Of a stretch of DNA of 64,000 bases, positions 10,831 through 21,190 are shown piece by piece. The translations under genes were made by a program, and so were the position numbers. A model generated the notes under the pieces. It did not search any database. It was not told the origin of the DNA and saw nothing but the letters and a program-made list of their open reading frames with translations. The first letter of the stretch is position 1. Each line of letters opens with the position of its first letter. The DNA is from Notolepis coatsorum. Taxonomy: Eukaryota > Chordata > Actinopteri > Aulopiformes > Paralepididae. The stretch lies in the NCBI GenBank assembly GCA_963971535.1, contig OZ020591.1:19322577-19386576 (forward strand), written 5' to 3'.

Positions 10831-10941
10831 TGATCTCCTGGTGGTCTGTGGGCTCCTCCTTCATCTCAAAGGAAGTCTCCTTGGGCGGCTCTAGCGCGTC
10901 CTGCTCTTCTTTTTTAATAATCAGTAGGTCTCTGGGTGGAT
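10831..10941 (-). CDS. zinc-finger-protein-type N-terminal exon, copy 2
   Basis: A minus-strand CCCAG acceptor and a GTATGT donor bound a 111-nt exon. It reads 'DPPRDLLIIKKEEQDALEPP' and 'EMKEEPTDHQEI'. Phase is 1-1, as in the copy at 8364-8477, from which it differs by one codon in length and scattered substitutions. The next exon upstream (11045-11102) ends in phase 1, which is compatible. Known context: such acidic exons code the linker between the N-terminus and the C2H2 array of fish zinc-finger proteins. The finger exon is not found downstream here. Confidence 0.65.
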
Positions 10942-11044
10942 CTGGGACAGAGGGAAACACAACTCAACATACTAGTCTTTATTTACTCCTGGGTCTGGAG
11001 AGTAAACTAAAGTATCTTCAGTAGGAAGTCTTGTTGTGACTTAC

Positions 11045-11102
11045 AGAGGTCCTGCTGGTCTGATTCCTCCTTCATTCTAGCAGGTGTGATCTTGGTCGTC
11101 TT
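11045..11102 (-). CDS. probable upstream exon of the zinc-finger-type gene
   Basis: The minus strand has a pyrimidine-poor acceptor ending CCAGTAG and a GTAAGT donor (starting at 11044). The 58-nt exon reads 'KTTKITPARMKEESDQQDL' plus one base, phase 0-1, and so joins in frame to the exon at 10831-10941. The ARMKEESDQQDL motif is typical of the acidic stretch in fish zinc-finger proteins. The acceptor choice is uncertain because the frame upstream holds a stop. Confidence 0.5.
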
Positions 11103-11119
11103 CTACTGGAACTGGAGTT

Positions 11120-11990
11120 TTGCTACAACAAGGATAAATGCAGATGGTCACAGAGAGCCCATACTGTAGATCCAAGTCTGGAACTGACTAGTCAGCAGGA
11201 CACATATAAAGGCTTCTCTCCACCAATCACACCACAGTATGAAGGGGAAAAGAATGAGGGAGATCACAGTTTCATCTGAAATATAACTGAAATATATAAG
11301 GAATTATTAACTGTAATCCAAATAGTTTACATGCTTTTATTCCAGGCTGATTAGCGGATTACATAAATGCAGGACTTAATTTGTGCAAGGACCTGCCAGA
11401 TTGGGACCGGCACCTATTTCAATCGGATCCGGCACCTCCTCGGTCATAATCTTCTATCAATACATTTAGTGTAAAACTGTGTAAGATATAATGATATCCG
11501 TTTGGTCATTATTTTATTTCCCATTAATGTTACTCATAAATCGCTTGTTTAAGTAGGCATAGCTTAGTATACTATTTTGGTCTTAATGCCACAATCTAAA
11601 TCAGATTAAAAAAATTATTAAACGTTCTCGAGAAACATCACACACAGTGAGGCCTGCCCTGAGCGCTAACAAAACTACTGCTGACTGCCTGAAGTAGGCA
11701 ACTCTCGTCAACACAGTGGAAAAATTGTAAAATGTTAAAAAGACAGTTGTATTTGTTGATCTTTTTCAAATCAGTTTGACCCTTGCAGACAAAAGTCCTT
11801 TAGAAGAATCAACCATCCATGATGGTTCATGGATTATCAAAGGACACACAGTAGGTCTGTCCAAGACCCTGGTGTAAATGTTATGAAGAGTGCTGTCTAT
11901 ATCGAAGAAAGAGGAAATAGATACACTGTTTGCTGGCAAGTGTTTTTTTCTTTCTAAATATTTTGGCATATTACAGTAAGTTCCACAGCT
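11120..11990. other. no gene seen
   Basis: Unique-looking AT-rich sequence, possibly intron or upstream region of the minus-strand zinc-finger gene. No repeat end or exon could be supported. Confidence 0.4.
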
Positions 11991-11995
11991 AGCAG

Positions 11996-11996
<1 letters not shown>

Positions 11997-12048
<52 letters not shown>
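11997..12048. repeat. (TG)n microsatellite
   Basis: About 26 uninterrupted TG units. Confidence 0.98.
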
Positions 12049-12049
<1 letters not shown>

Positions 12050-12382
12050 TCAGTTACAGGTCACGTCGTTGTGGGCATACAGTGCATACATGTAGATTAG
12101 GCTCCATTGTCAGGTCAGATGATGCAACAATATTTTCAATGGGCGCATGGTGTTGTTTATTATGTCATTCTTGTTTAGTTTCAGCACAGCAGCACCTAGG
12201 TGTTGTCTGTGCACCAGGCTGTGGTTTTGATGATGTTCTGAGACTTTTTTTCTCCCCCCGACCCGCCCTCTCTGTGTTCCTGCACCTCCTGCACCGCCTG
12301 ACTTACAAATTAAGCACTGCATAAAAATGTAATCTGCATAATCAAAAGATTATAGTTATTGTTGAGGAAATCAGCCTATTAA

Positions 12383-13749
12383 CACTATCAGTGCCTGTGC
12401 CGACCTTGTTTACCTTTTTACCCCGTTGAATGCCATCATCCACTTCAATGTTAGCGTTAAAAACGCCTAATCTATGTTTTAAATTATGGCTATGTGTCTA
12501 ATCTGCCCGTCGCTTATCAATGACTTGTTTGCGGTCAACATTGTCGAAACGTTTTTTTTTTTTTTTTTTTTTAAAGGGGAACTATCTTATAAATGGCCTT
12601 TTTGAGTGTTTAGCATTGTTTCCTAGCTATGTGAACTTATATTAATATGATCTATGTCTCAAAATTCTCATATTGGCGCATTCTTCCAATTCTCCTCTCA
12701 CAATATTCACCCTCACTGAACTGAGTCATTTGAAAATGTGCCTATATGTGATGTCATAAAGACACCGCTGCATGTTAATGTTCAGGCGGGGCCGACGCTG
12801 CGCAGTGGTTTAGGAGCCCAGGCTCAAAACAGCTCGAGATCTTGAGGTAGAAAAATGCTGTTTTTGAGGACTTGATTAGAAATACAAAACAATGAATAAA
12901 AAAAATATATATATTACAGAGGTGTTCCTTAGACTCACAGGAATTGTGTAAAAGTGCCCAAATAGTGAAAGAAATAGTAAAATAGTTCCCCTTTAAATCG
13001 GTTCATATCCTTTTTATAGCATTTCGAAAAGCTATGGTTCTCTCTTTCCGGGAAAGATTCCCCCATAAACGGCATTTATTGGAATATTCTCGAATACACG
13101 TTGTCATTTGTCGGCCTATTTATGAATCGTTTTCAAATAAACACTAGATTATCGATAGTATATGTGTACTTAAGCACGCTATAGAAGCGGGCTGAAAAAT
13201 CTATTCTCTCGTTTCCTCAAGATCACACACACACACACACACACACATACACATAGGGAGGACATGCTGTTATCTCAGTGAATACAGCTCTGATTACCCC
13301 AAGACTGGTAACATAGACTCCTTACCTTAGATCAGATGTTCTCCAAAAAGATTATTCCAATTCCTGATGGCCATTCCAAATATCGATCACGCTTATTGAT
13401 TGATTATTGGCTGCTGTAAATATATATTCCAGGCTGCATTCCAACTCGCGATCAGATCCCTCATCATCAGACAGCTCGCCAGCACAATGGAACCAGTTGG
13501 CTCCACCTCTACAGATCTACAGATCCCAGGTCAGTCTAATGGACTGACCTGCAGTTACACAGGGATAGACGATAGGGGGCGCTTTTTTCCCCATCTGAGC
13601 TCCTGGAGGAGCTGCTGTACCAATGGGAGACTCTGTTGATGAAATATGAATTCAGATCGCTAATAAAAAAATCAAACGACATTTCTCGTCGTCGGCACTC
13701 AACGGGGGGCATGATAAAACGAGAATAGTCGTCGACGGCTTTCAAAGTG
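12383..13749. mobile_element. piggyBac-like element, TTAA target site, with a nested TTAA element
   Basis: TTAA flanks at 12379-12382 and 13750-13753. Ends 'CACTATCAGTGCC' and (reverse complement) 'CACTTTGAAAGCC' match the termini of the elements at 1168-2094 and 17185-18555 in the CACTWT start and the GCC at positions 11-13. No intact transposase. It holds a second TTAA element (12575-12992) and a (CA)n run at about 13224-13246. Confidence 0.6.
12575..12992. mobile_element. TTAA-flanked MITE with AGGGGAACTAT ends
   Basis: TTAA at 12571-12574 and 12993-12996. Inverted ends AGGGGAACTATC / AGGGGAACTATT. 418 bp, no coding content. Either Kolobok-like or piggyBac-like; the TSD alone does not decide. 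Confidence 0.75.
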
Positions 13750-13784
13750 TTAATATGGGAGGTCCATACATCTATAAGACAACA

Positions 13785-14053
13785 CAGGGCTTGACATTAA
13801 CTTTTTGATAGATATTTGATATTTGATATTTGATAGACACAGATATTTTACTTGTCCGAAAGCTAAACTTACTTGTCTGAAATGTACTTGTGAAAATAAA
13901 GGCCTATTAAAATTTTTAGAAAACCGACAAGAGATTTGGACAATTATTATGATTTAATAAATTAAACAGTGTGTGCATTTGTGTGTGTGGGGATTTGTGT
14001 GTGTGGGGTATATACTTTATGATCAGTCCTCCAGTTCATCTTCACTCCCCATC
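13785..14053. mobile_element. truncated hAT-like element
   Basis: Begins 'CAGGGCTTGACATTAAC', a terminus seen in fish hAT repeats, followed by 'ACTTGTCCGAAAGC'. No right end found before the next element. Confidence 0.4.
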
Positions 14054-14061
14054 AGCACCAG

Positions 14062-14162
14062 TAGTGATGCACGATATATCGGCCGCCGATATAATATCGG
14101 CCGATATGGCCGTTTTTTTACACATCGGTATCGGTCCGATATCAAGATAGGGCCGATATCCG

Positions 14163-14201
<39 letters not shown>

Positions 14202-14428
14202 ATACATGTTTTGGCCTTAAATAGTTTCAAAATATCAGTCATTTCTGAAAATAAGTTACAAAAGTAAAAAAATTATGCGTTTTGGAAAATAGCTCTTTAT
14301 TTGATTATCATAAAAAAGTGTTTTCTATACAGAGATATCGACATCGGTAAATATCGGTATCGGCCAGAACAGCAATATTAATATCGGTTATCGGTATCGG
14401 CCACAATTTTCACATCGGTGCATCACTA
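14062..14428. mobile_element. hAT-like MITE with 8-bp TSD
   Basis: Exact 8-bp AGCACCAG at 14054-14061 and 14429-14436. Ends TAGTGATGCACGAT / ATCGGTGCATCACTA. Rich in ATCGGCC motifs; contains a 33-A run at about 14167-14199. 367 bp. Confidence 0.9.
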
Positions 14429-14480
14429 AGCACCAGCTCATCTTTCTCATCTCCCCTCTAGCTTGGTTAAACCAGTCTAA

Positions 14481-15152
14481 GGGCCCACGTCCACCTGCCG
14501 CATATTTCTGGGCGCAAGCGTCTTTTGTCAATTGATCCCAATGGGGAGGGAGCGTATGCAGCCGCATGCTGCCGCCTATAGGAAATGCGCTGCAGTCCGC
14601 TTCTTTTTTCAGCGCTTTTCAGCTTTTTTGTGCAGCAGCACCCAGCGTTTAAAGTTGAACTCTTCTGAACTTTTCAGAGCGATGCGCCGAGCGTCTTTTC
14701 AGACAACCAATCACAGCCGTGGCGCTCGTGACACATTCGTAACCTGACACCGGAGTTGCCTGCCTGCCTACCCACAAGAGACAGGAGCAGTATGAGGGCA
14801 AGCGTCTGCTGGTTGGTGGTCATTGCGATAGGCGACAAAGCACTAATAACTACACGAATACACTAATAAAAAGCTAATAAGAAGCAAAAGGCGAACTGTG
14901 GTGTCAGGCAATAACTAACTATATATATAATTAATATACAATGAAGTGTATAAAAATTTGCTATATGTGCAAAACCGCGGCAGTAAAATACGATAAAAAG
15001 ATGGCTGTCGCTAGATTTCTTTCTCTCTGTCATCTTGCTACAAGGCACGCGCTGCGTTTTTTTTTTTCTCACCGCATGCGCTTCATCCCAGCACTACCTG
15101 CGCACTGCCAGCGTTTTTCAGCTGGAAATATGCGGCAGGTGGATGCATGCCC
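14481..15152. mobile_element. Harbinger-like MITE, TAA target site
   Basis: TAA at 14478-14480 and 15153-15155. Ends are inverted repeats sharing GGGC and 'TCCACCTGCCGCATATTTC' (left 14481-14508; right 15125-15152). 672 bp. The 3-bp TWA duplication and GGGC ends fit PIF/Harbinger. No transposase seen. Confidence 0.75.
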
Positions 15153-15155
15153 TAA

Positions 15156-15435
15156 GCGAGCACTCAGAAGACGCTCGCCGTTTGTCCGGGACAAGTAATA
15201 TTGACGTAAGATTGAGAGTTTCCAGTGTGACACTGTGAGACAGGCACTTTCTGATCAGATGGAATAACGTTACTAGGCTCGGAGAGGAAGCATCCAGCCT
15301 TCGGAGCCACGGCTATCCACACAGTACTTACTGCGAATCCGGAACGCAAGAAATTACCCCCGACAGGCAAGTTTGATAGGAAATCAATGTTTCTATTATA
15401 TTTGCTCATGTCAGGTGACATACCCGGGACCCGTC
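15156..15435. other. possible LINE C 5' flank; no gene seen
   Basis: Unique-looking sequence up to the ATG at 15436 that may start the LINE C 5' part. The true LINE 5' end is not defined. Confidence 0.3.
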
Positions 15436-15493
15436 ATGACACGGAACCAGAGACGACAGGAAGCGGCGGCTAGCAGAGACAACTGCTACCTAC

Positions 15494-16343
15494 TAGTGTT
15501 GTCAAAAATATCGAAGTATCGATACATACCGATACTGAATATTTAAAACGGTTTCGATATTCATTTCCCGAAATACCGATACTTTCTGCAGTATCGATAC
15601 CAGCTGGCTTGCTTCCGCAAGTTGTTGACAGACAGACACGCTGCTGTCCTCCTCCTCCTCAGAGACCAACAGACACAAGCTGCTGCAGCCTCCTCCCCCT
15701 CACAGACGCGTCAGACCTGTCTTCAGTTTGTAAACAAAGCTATTAGCTAACGTTAGCTAGTCCGTTAGCTCCGTCCGTTAGCTCCATTAGCTTATGCTAG
15801 CTAGCTGGCCACCTTTATAATTACTTCATGGAAACGGAGTAACGTCAAGCCGAGCCCACCCACACTACACCAGTACACGCATGCAGCCTCCTCCCCCTCA
15901 CAGACGCGTCAGACCTGTCTTCAGTTTGTAAACAAAGCTATTAGCTAACGTTAGCTAGTCCATTAGCTCTGTCCGTTAGCGCAGTTAGCTTATGCTAGCT
16001 AGCTGGCCACCTTTATAATTACTTCATGGAAACGGAGTAACGTCAGGTCGAGCCCATCCATACTACACTAGTACAAAACTAGAAAGGTGCGCTCAGTAGG
16101 TGGCAGTCACACATTTCTTCTCTCTCACTTTTTAAAACAAAGGGTTTTAAAAGTGTATTTATCTTCTCGTATAGTACCAGAGAGAAGCTGAGGAGAATCA
16201 ACCAGCAACAAAAGCAAAATTTGTTAAAAAAAATATATATATATTATTATTTATTTATTTTTTGGTATCGAAATGGTATCGAAGTATCGATACTTTTCAA
16301 GGTATCGTATCGAAGTCGAAATTCCAGTATCGTGACAACACTA
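15494..16343. mobile_element. hAT-like element with internal 199-bp direct repeat
   Basis: Exact 8-bp CTACCTAC at 15486-15493 and 16344-16351. Ends TAGTGTTGTCAAAAATATCGA-like / 'GTATCGTGACAACACTA'. A block starting GCAGCCTCCTCCCCCTCACAG at 15684 is repeated at 15883 (period 199 bp), giving an internal tandem duplication. 850 bp, no transposase. Confidence 0.88.
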
Positions 16344-16465
16344 CTACCTACACGGAGGCTGGCGACACGATCAACGGCAACATTCCTCCACTACCACCTC
16401 TACAAAAGAACCCACAAGAGGCCACAGCGAGAATCGAGGCGCCCAGCACGTCGTGGGACCAAATC

Positions 16466-16953
16466 AGTTTTCACGTACCACACTTAAACAGATGTGTCCT
16501 TCAGTTATTGGTGTAAAGTTGTGGAATTCTCTCCATAGCGAGCTTAAGGGATGTAATAGTGTTTATCAATTCAAAAAAAATTATAAAAAAAAAATGTTTA
16601 GTCAGTATGCAAATCAAATGTGATCTGAATAGTGAGATCTTTTCTTTTTTTTTCTCTTTCTTTTATTCTTTATTTTTTATCATTATTATTATTATTACAT
16701 TTTTTCTTGTTTAACTGTGGATTGTGTGTTTCTTTTATAATGGTATAAATGATTATTTGTGTAAATTAGGTTGTACGCCGACGATTATGTAAATACTTGT
16801 TAGTTTAAGAATAAGGGGCAGGTAACTATAAGATTTATTCTTCTTCCTGCTCCTTTTGTCCATGGAATGACTATTTATGATTGTGTAATGAAGAAACTAT
16901 GATTGTATGATTCCATGATGTGGCAAATAAAAACTCTGAACTGAACTGAAACA
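16466..16953 (+). mobile_element. LINE 3' end (LINE D)
   Basis: The ORF end reads 'NQFSRTTLKQMCPS', 'GVKLWNSLHSELKG', 'SVYQFKKNYKKKM' and stop, a typical C-terminus of a fish LINE reverse transcriptase. An AT-rich 3' UTR and a tail of CTGAA units (ACTCTGAACTGAACTGAA) follow. 5' truncated, inserted in the LINE C 5' part. Confidence 0.75.
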
Positions 16954-17184
16954 GCGAGGCATCGCCTGATGGCCGGCGAGCTAGCCGGCGAGCTAACAGG
17001 GCTAACATCAATGGACAAAGGACCCAGAAAGCTAACGGGGCTAACAACAATGGACATAAGACCCCATCCCCCCCCTCCCCACCTACCGCCACCCGGTCAA
17101 CCAGACACCACAGACAATCAACATTGAACTTGACGACATAAACCAAATAATGAACACAAATGGACTCCACATATTCCACCTTAA

Positions 17185-18555
17185 CACTTTGGTCGCTAGG
17201 GATGGGTACCTTTCACATTTGAACCGATACCGGTACCGGTACCTGTGAATCGATACCGGTACCCAACGGTACCTTTTTTCGGTACTTTAGTCTCAAGAAA
17301 TTTAATTTACTTACCTCAGTCGTAAAAAAGAAATCCAAACTTCAAATAACTACAATTTCGACAGTTTTCGGCTTGTCATTGCTCCGACTGCTTTGTTGTT
17401 GAATCAAGTCAAATCCTAGGTAAGCATATATTGTGCGTGTGAACGTTGACAAAAAAAGAAAAAAGTTAAAAAAAAAATAAAAAAAAATAATAATTTTTTT
17501 TTTTTTTTTTTTTCGGTTTCTCACTTGATTCGATACTCGGTAGTACCGACGTGTTTCGGTTCGGTACCTCAAAAGTACCGAATTCGGTACCCATCCCTAT
17601 TGGTCGCCAGGCTTATATTCTTAATATACCATCCTCCGCCAGCGCTATTTGTCTATATGGGGATGTTTACCTTCTTTGCAGGGCTATAACTTTTTTAATT
17701 GTATTGCTAAATTGACATTACTATGGCCCATTCAACGTCCTATATCTATTGTTCAGGGTGTAGCAACGTTATACTTTTTCATTCACATATTCATACTAAA
17801 ATACGGTCTAAAGTATAAGTATGTTTTTATCGTTTTCTGCAGCTTTCTCCAGAACATGATTTATAGCCCCAAATGCATTATATTGATGATGAAATACAGT
17901 TTGATAGGAATCTGCGCGAGATAAAAAATTTCAAATGGACGTGCTTCTAGAAGTTACTACTGATCATCTGATGTTGACCGGATGGGGGGGGGGGGTCGTT
18001 TATAATTCCGTGGCCAACGTTAGATGATTCATCTAGTGTGGGTGATCATTAGATGATCATTAGAGCAGTTAGTATCGAACACGTTAAAGAATAACGCTGA
18101 ATATTACCGTAGCTTCCTCATAGCGTTGGGCGATGAGCGTGGAACAGAAATATTCCTATTATGGGATGTAGAAATATGCGATCCATTTCCAGGTTGTATA
18201 ATAGTATATACGTCCAAATCATGTTGTTTATCGAGTTATTGGTAACGGATTGCTATCCGTTGTGTCTAGCTCGAGTCCTGGGACTATTACCGAGTGATCG
18301 GACCGAATTGAAATGAGCACCAGCTTCCATTTCCTGTTTCCGCTCTGGGCGATCCGCCGATCGGCCACCAGATGGCGCTCTTGAACCGTTGGAGAGTTGA
18401 GAGGGGCTCAACAGTAGATCTCAAGTCTCCGGGGGAGAAATATGATTTCGATCACAGATTTTTGAAATATTGATATCAAAGACGTGGTACGGCGTCTTTG
18501 GCAGAATGAGCATGGCGGGGAAAGACGTCCTACGGCGTTTTTGGCGACCATAGTG
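17185..18555. mobile_element. piggyBac-like element, TTAA target site, containing a hAT
   Basis: TTAA at 17181-17184 and 18556-18559. Once the inner hAT is set aside the left end is CACTTTGGTCGCCAGG; the right end (reverse complement) is CACTATGGTCGCCAAA. GGCGT/ACGGCG motifs lie under the right end. Removing it rejoins the LINE C reading 'FHLN-TNSLRP'. No transposase is recognisable in the 970 bp that are not hAT. Confidence 0.85.
17197..17599. mobile_element. hAT-like MITE with perfect 14-bp ends
   Basis: 8-bp TTGGTCGC at 17189-17196 and 17600-17607. Perfect inverted ends TAGGGATGGGTACC. 403 bp, with GGTACC-rich subterminal regions. It sits 12 bp inside the left end of the piggyBac-like element. 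The truncated relative at 43278 starts TAGGGTTGGGTACC. Confidence 0.93.
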
Positions 18556-18936
18556 TTAACACTAACAGCCTGAGACCTAAACTGGCTGAAATCAGACAAT
18601 TGTTTTTAAACGGTAAGGCAAACATATTGTGTTTCACAGAAACAAAGCTAGACTCATCTGTACAGGATCCAGATATTGAAATCGAAAACTATTCAATAGT
18701 CAGGAGGGATAGGAATCAATATGGAGGTGGCGTCTACGTATACACAAAGATACCAAATTCATAAACTGTACTGACCTTAACCATGACGAAATTGAAACTG
18801 TTTGGATTGAAATCTTATTCGATAGAGCAAAATCAGTACTAGTAAGCACAATCTATAGACCGCCAGAACAGAGTGGCTTCTATGACACACTTGATGAGTG
18901 TTTATGTTTAGCTGGGGTGGAGGGTGTAGAAAAAAT

Positions 18937-19130
18937 GCACACACCACTGAGGATAAACGGGGCTACCGTGGACAGGGTGAGCAGCTTCAAGTACCTGGGG
19001 GTCCACATCTCAGAGGACCTGACATGGACAACACACATAGACTCAGTCGTAAAAAAGGTGAAGCAGCGCCTCTACCACCTGAGACAGTTTAAGGAAGTTC
19101 AGAGTATCTGGGAAGATACTCCAGTCCTTC
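18937..19130 (+). mobile_element. LINE A-like fragment
   Basis: Reads 'LRINGATVDRVSSFKYLGV', 'HISEDLTWTTHIDSVVKK' and 'QRLYHLRQF', parallel to 'INGAPVERV'-type sequence in the copy at 5905. It is fused directly to the end of the LINE C endonuclease piece. Confidence 0.75.
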
Positions 19131-19884
19131 TACTCCGGAGGCGTGTAGCCTTTTTGCAACGCGTCCGCGTTTCCGGGTTCCCGTTTTGCGCTCTGATTGG
19201 CCGCTGACCTACGCTAGTACGCCCCCCTCGCTATGAGCGTAGCAGGAGGACGGATGCTGAAATCGAACAGCTGTTTCCGCGAGTACGCCCCCCTCGCTAT
19301 GAGCCGCCGTTCTCGAAACCTAACAATGCCCGATCTAAAATGGTTCTCTCCTCTTTGTATACCTTTGTCCTCACAAGTATTCTGCCAGGAATATGGACAC
19401 GACAATAGTAGTAGTTATAAGGTGTTGACGGACACTGATGTTGATACGTTAGCCCCTTTAGCTGCACTAACGCTGTTGTTAGCTTACATGCTAACGTGAA
19501 TGGGATCGAGCATAGCATTGCGGCTAGGCTAGCTACCGAAACCTAACAATGCCCGATCTAAAATGGTTCTCTCCTCTTTGTATGTTTGTCCTCACAAGTA
19601 TTCTGCCAGGGAACTTATGGACACGACTACCCAGCTCCCCTCTAGGTCTGAAAATGGCAGTTTGTGACACAGTTTTTTTCTGTGATGAGAAGTAGGCCAG
19701 ACTGTGCAGCAAAACTAGCTGGACTTGCTAGGGAGGTGACAACTACCCTATTATCTTTGTCTGCTAGTCTTCAACCTGTTACCCTGCTAGCTAAACAACA
19801 ACATGCTAACCACCGGCATATTGGACCCCACCTACCATACCCGAGTTTAGCGTGCTGGTTGCTAGCTGTGGAGGTTAGCATGCT
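19131..19884. other. no gene; imperfect 75-bp direct repeat pair
   Basis: A block from 'CGAAACCTAACAATGCCC' to 'TATTCTGCCAGG' occurs at 19314-19389 and again at 19537-19610. 'GTACGCCCCCCTCGCTATGAG' also occurs twice between 19217 and 19303. It may be part of an unidentified mobile element. GCTAGC/GCTAAC-rich toward 19884. Confidence 0.45.
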
Positions 19885-20680
19885 GGTTGAAAATTGTATA
19901 CAGATGCAGAATGGGTACAATATACAGTACAGCTCAATACACACAATTGTTAAGGGAATGCAGACCAGAGAAAGAATTTCGTCTTGTTTACATTTTCAAT
20001 TCTTTGTGACATATATGACATACATAAAGTTGTGGAAAAAAAGTCAGCACACCGTCTGCCGTGTTCCCAAGTTTAATTTACTTTAACACAACGTTTCGGC
20101 CTGTGGCCTTTGTCAAGTGTCACCAACATGTGAAAAGGGGTGGGGTATATATATTAGGGGTCAAGGTTGAACCAGGTCAAGGTTTAAATCAATTAGCCTA
20201 TAGGCTACAAATTTACAAAACATATTACAGCTTTAAGTGTTAGAACATACGGTACATATAGTTACAATAACAGTAGTACGGTAGTTAGTAGTTAGATGTA
20301 ACACACTTTCACATGTAAAAATAGAGAACAAATATATAATGAGAAAACTTAAAAAACAGACACTTGAAAAAGGCCACAGGCCGAAACGTTGTGTTAAATT
20401 ATATTAAACTTGGGAACACTGCAGACGGTGTGCTGACTTTTTTTTCACAACTTTACTCTATTTGAGTCAAGCACCTGTGACTATACTTTGGATGTGCGTG
20501 AGTCTTCTCTACTACATATGACATACATGACATACAGATAGACAGTACTGCTACATCTAGACATTTATGACCAGATCTACAAATACAGTACTGTTTGAAT
20601 ACAAAAAGGGTCTAAAAAAGAGAGTATACATTTGAGGGGGAAGAAACTGTACATTGGAGGAGGTTGGGTAATATAAAAAC
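19885..20680 (-). mobile_element. LINE C 3' tail, split by a foldback element
   Basis: The minus strand carries the LINE C 3' UTR. 'GAATGGGTACAATA', 'GGAATGCAGACCAGAG' and 'CATTTTCAATTC' appear at 19885-20025, and the tail resumes at 20516 through 'AAACTGTACATTGGAGGAGG'. The break holds the element at 20026-20454 plus about 60 bp. Confidence 0.75.
20026..20454. mobile_element. foldback element with about 85-bp inverted arms
   Basis: The left arm starts AAAGTTGTGGAAAAAAAGTC and the right arm ends GACTTTTTTTTCACAACTTT. Both contain GTTCCCAAGTTTAAT and AACGTTTCGGCCTG. ATATGACATACAT occurs at 20013-20025 and 20516-20528, a possible target duplication that would include 60 extra bp on the right. 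No coding content. Confidence 0.75.
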
Positions 20681-21190
20681 AGAATGCTGGTCTGAACAGC
20701 AACTACAAAATCACAAAACTAAAGAGAACAGATGGTGGAGGTAAACGGTACCCTACCCCCCCCCCCCCCCCCCCTCCCAGTGAGCTGTGGTGTTCCACAA
20801 GGAAGCACACTAGGACCGCTACTGTTCCTAATTTATGCAAATGACATGTCGTCGGCTTGTGACTGCAACTTGTTCCTGTTTGCGGACGACTCAGCCCTGC
20901 TGGTCTCTGACAAGAACAAGTTACAGGTTGAAAAAACCCTCAGCTCGGAACTAGGCAAAATCTGCACCTGGCTCGCTGACAACAAACTATCATTACACCT
21001 GGGTAAAACAGAGTCCATTCTCTTCGGTTCAAATAACAAACTCAGCAAGACCGACGGCTTCTCAGTTACAGTGGGTGACACTATTGTCACAAGGAAAGAT
21101 GAAATTACATACCTAGGTTCCATCCTAGAGGCAAATCTTTCGTGTGACAAAATGGCATCCAATGTAATAAAAAAAAGTCAACCAACAAAC

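Larger units (their letters stand above)
15436..18935 (+). mobile_element. LINE C 5' part (N-terminal region and endonuclease), heavily interrupted
   Basis: From the ATG at 15436 the frame reads 'MTRNQRRQEAAASRDNCYLH' across the hAT at 15494-16343 if one 8-bp copy is removed. After the LINE D tail (16466-16953) it goes on to 'NTNGLHIFHLNTNSLRPKL' (across the piggyBac-like element), 'NILCFTETKLDSS', 'YGGGVYVYTK', 'ETVWIEILF' and 'LVSTIYRPPEQSGFYDTL'. ETKLD, GGGVYVY and YRPP are APE-type LINE endonuclease motifs. There is one internal stop/frameshift near 18765. It stops at 'GVEGVEK', where a LINE A piece begins. Confidence 0.7.

Noticed and set aside
14042-14242. Poly-Phe/poly-Lys frames
   Set aside because: Caused by the A33 run in the hAT MITE.
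17649-17924. 91-codon frame inside the piggyBac-like element as a transposase piece
   Set aside because: Hydrophobic, AT-driven composition with no DDD or Cys-rich motif of piggyBac transposases.
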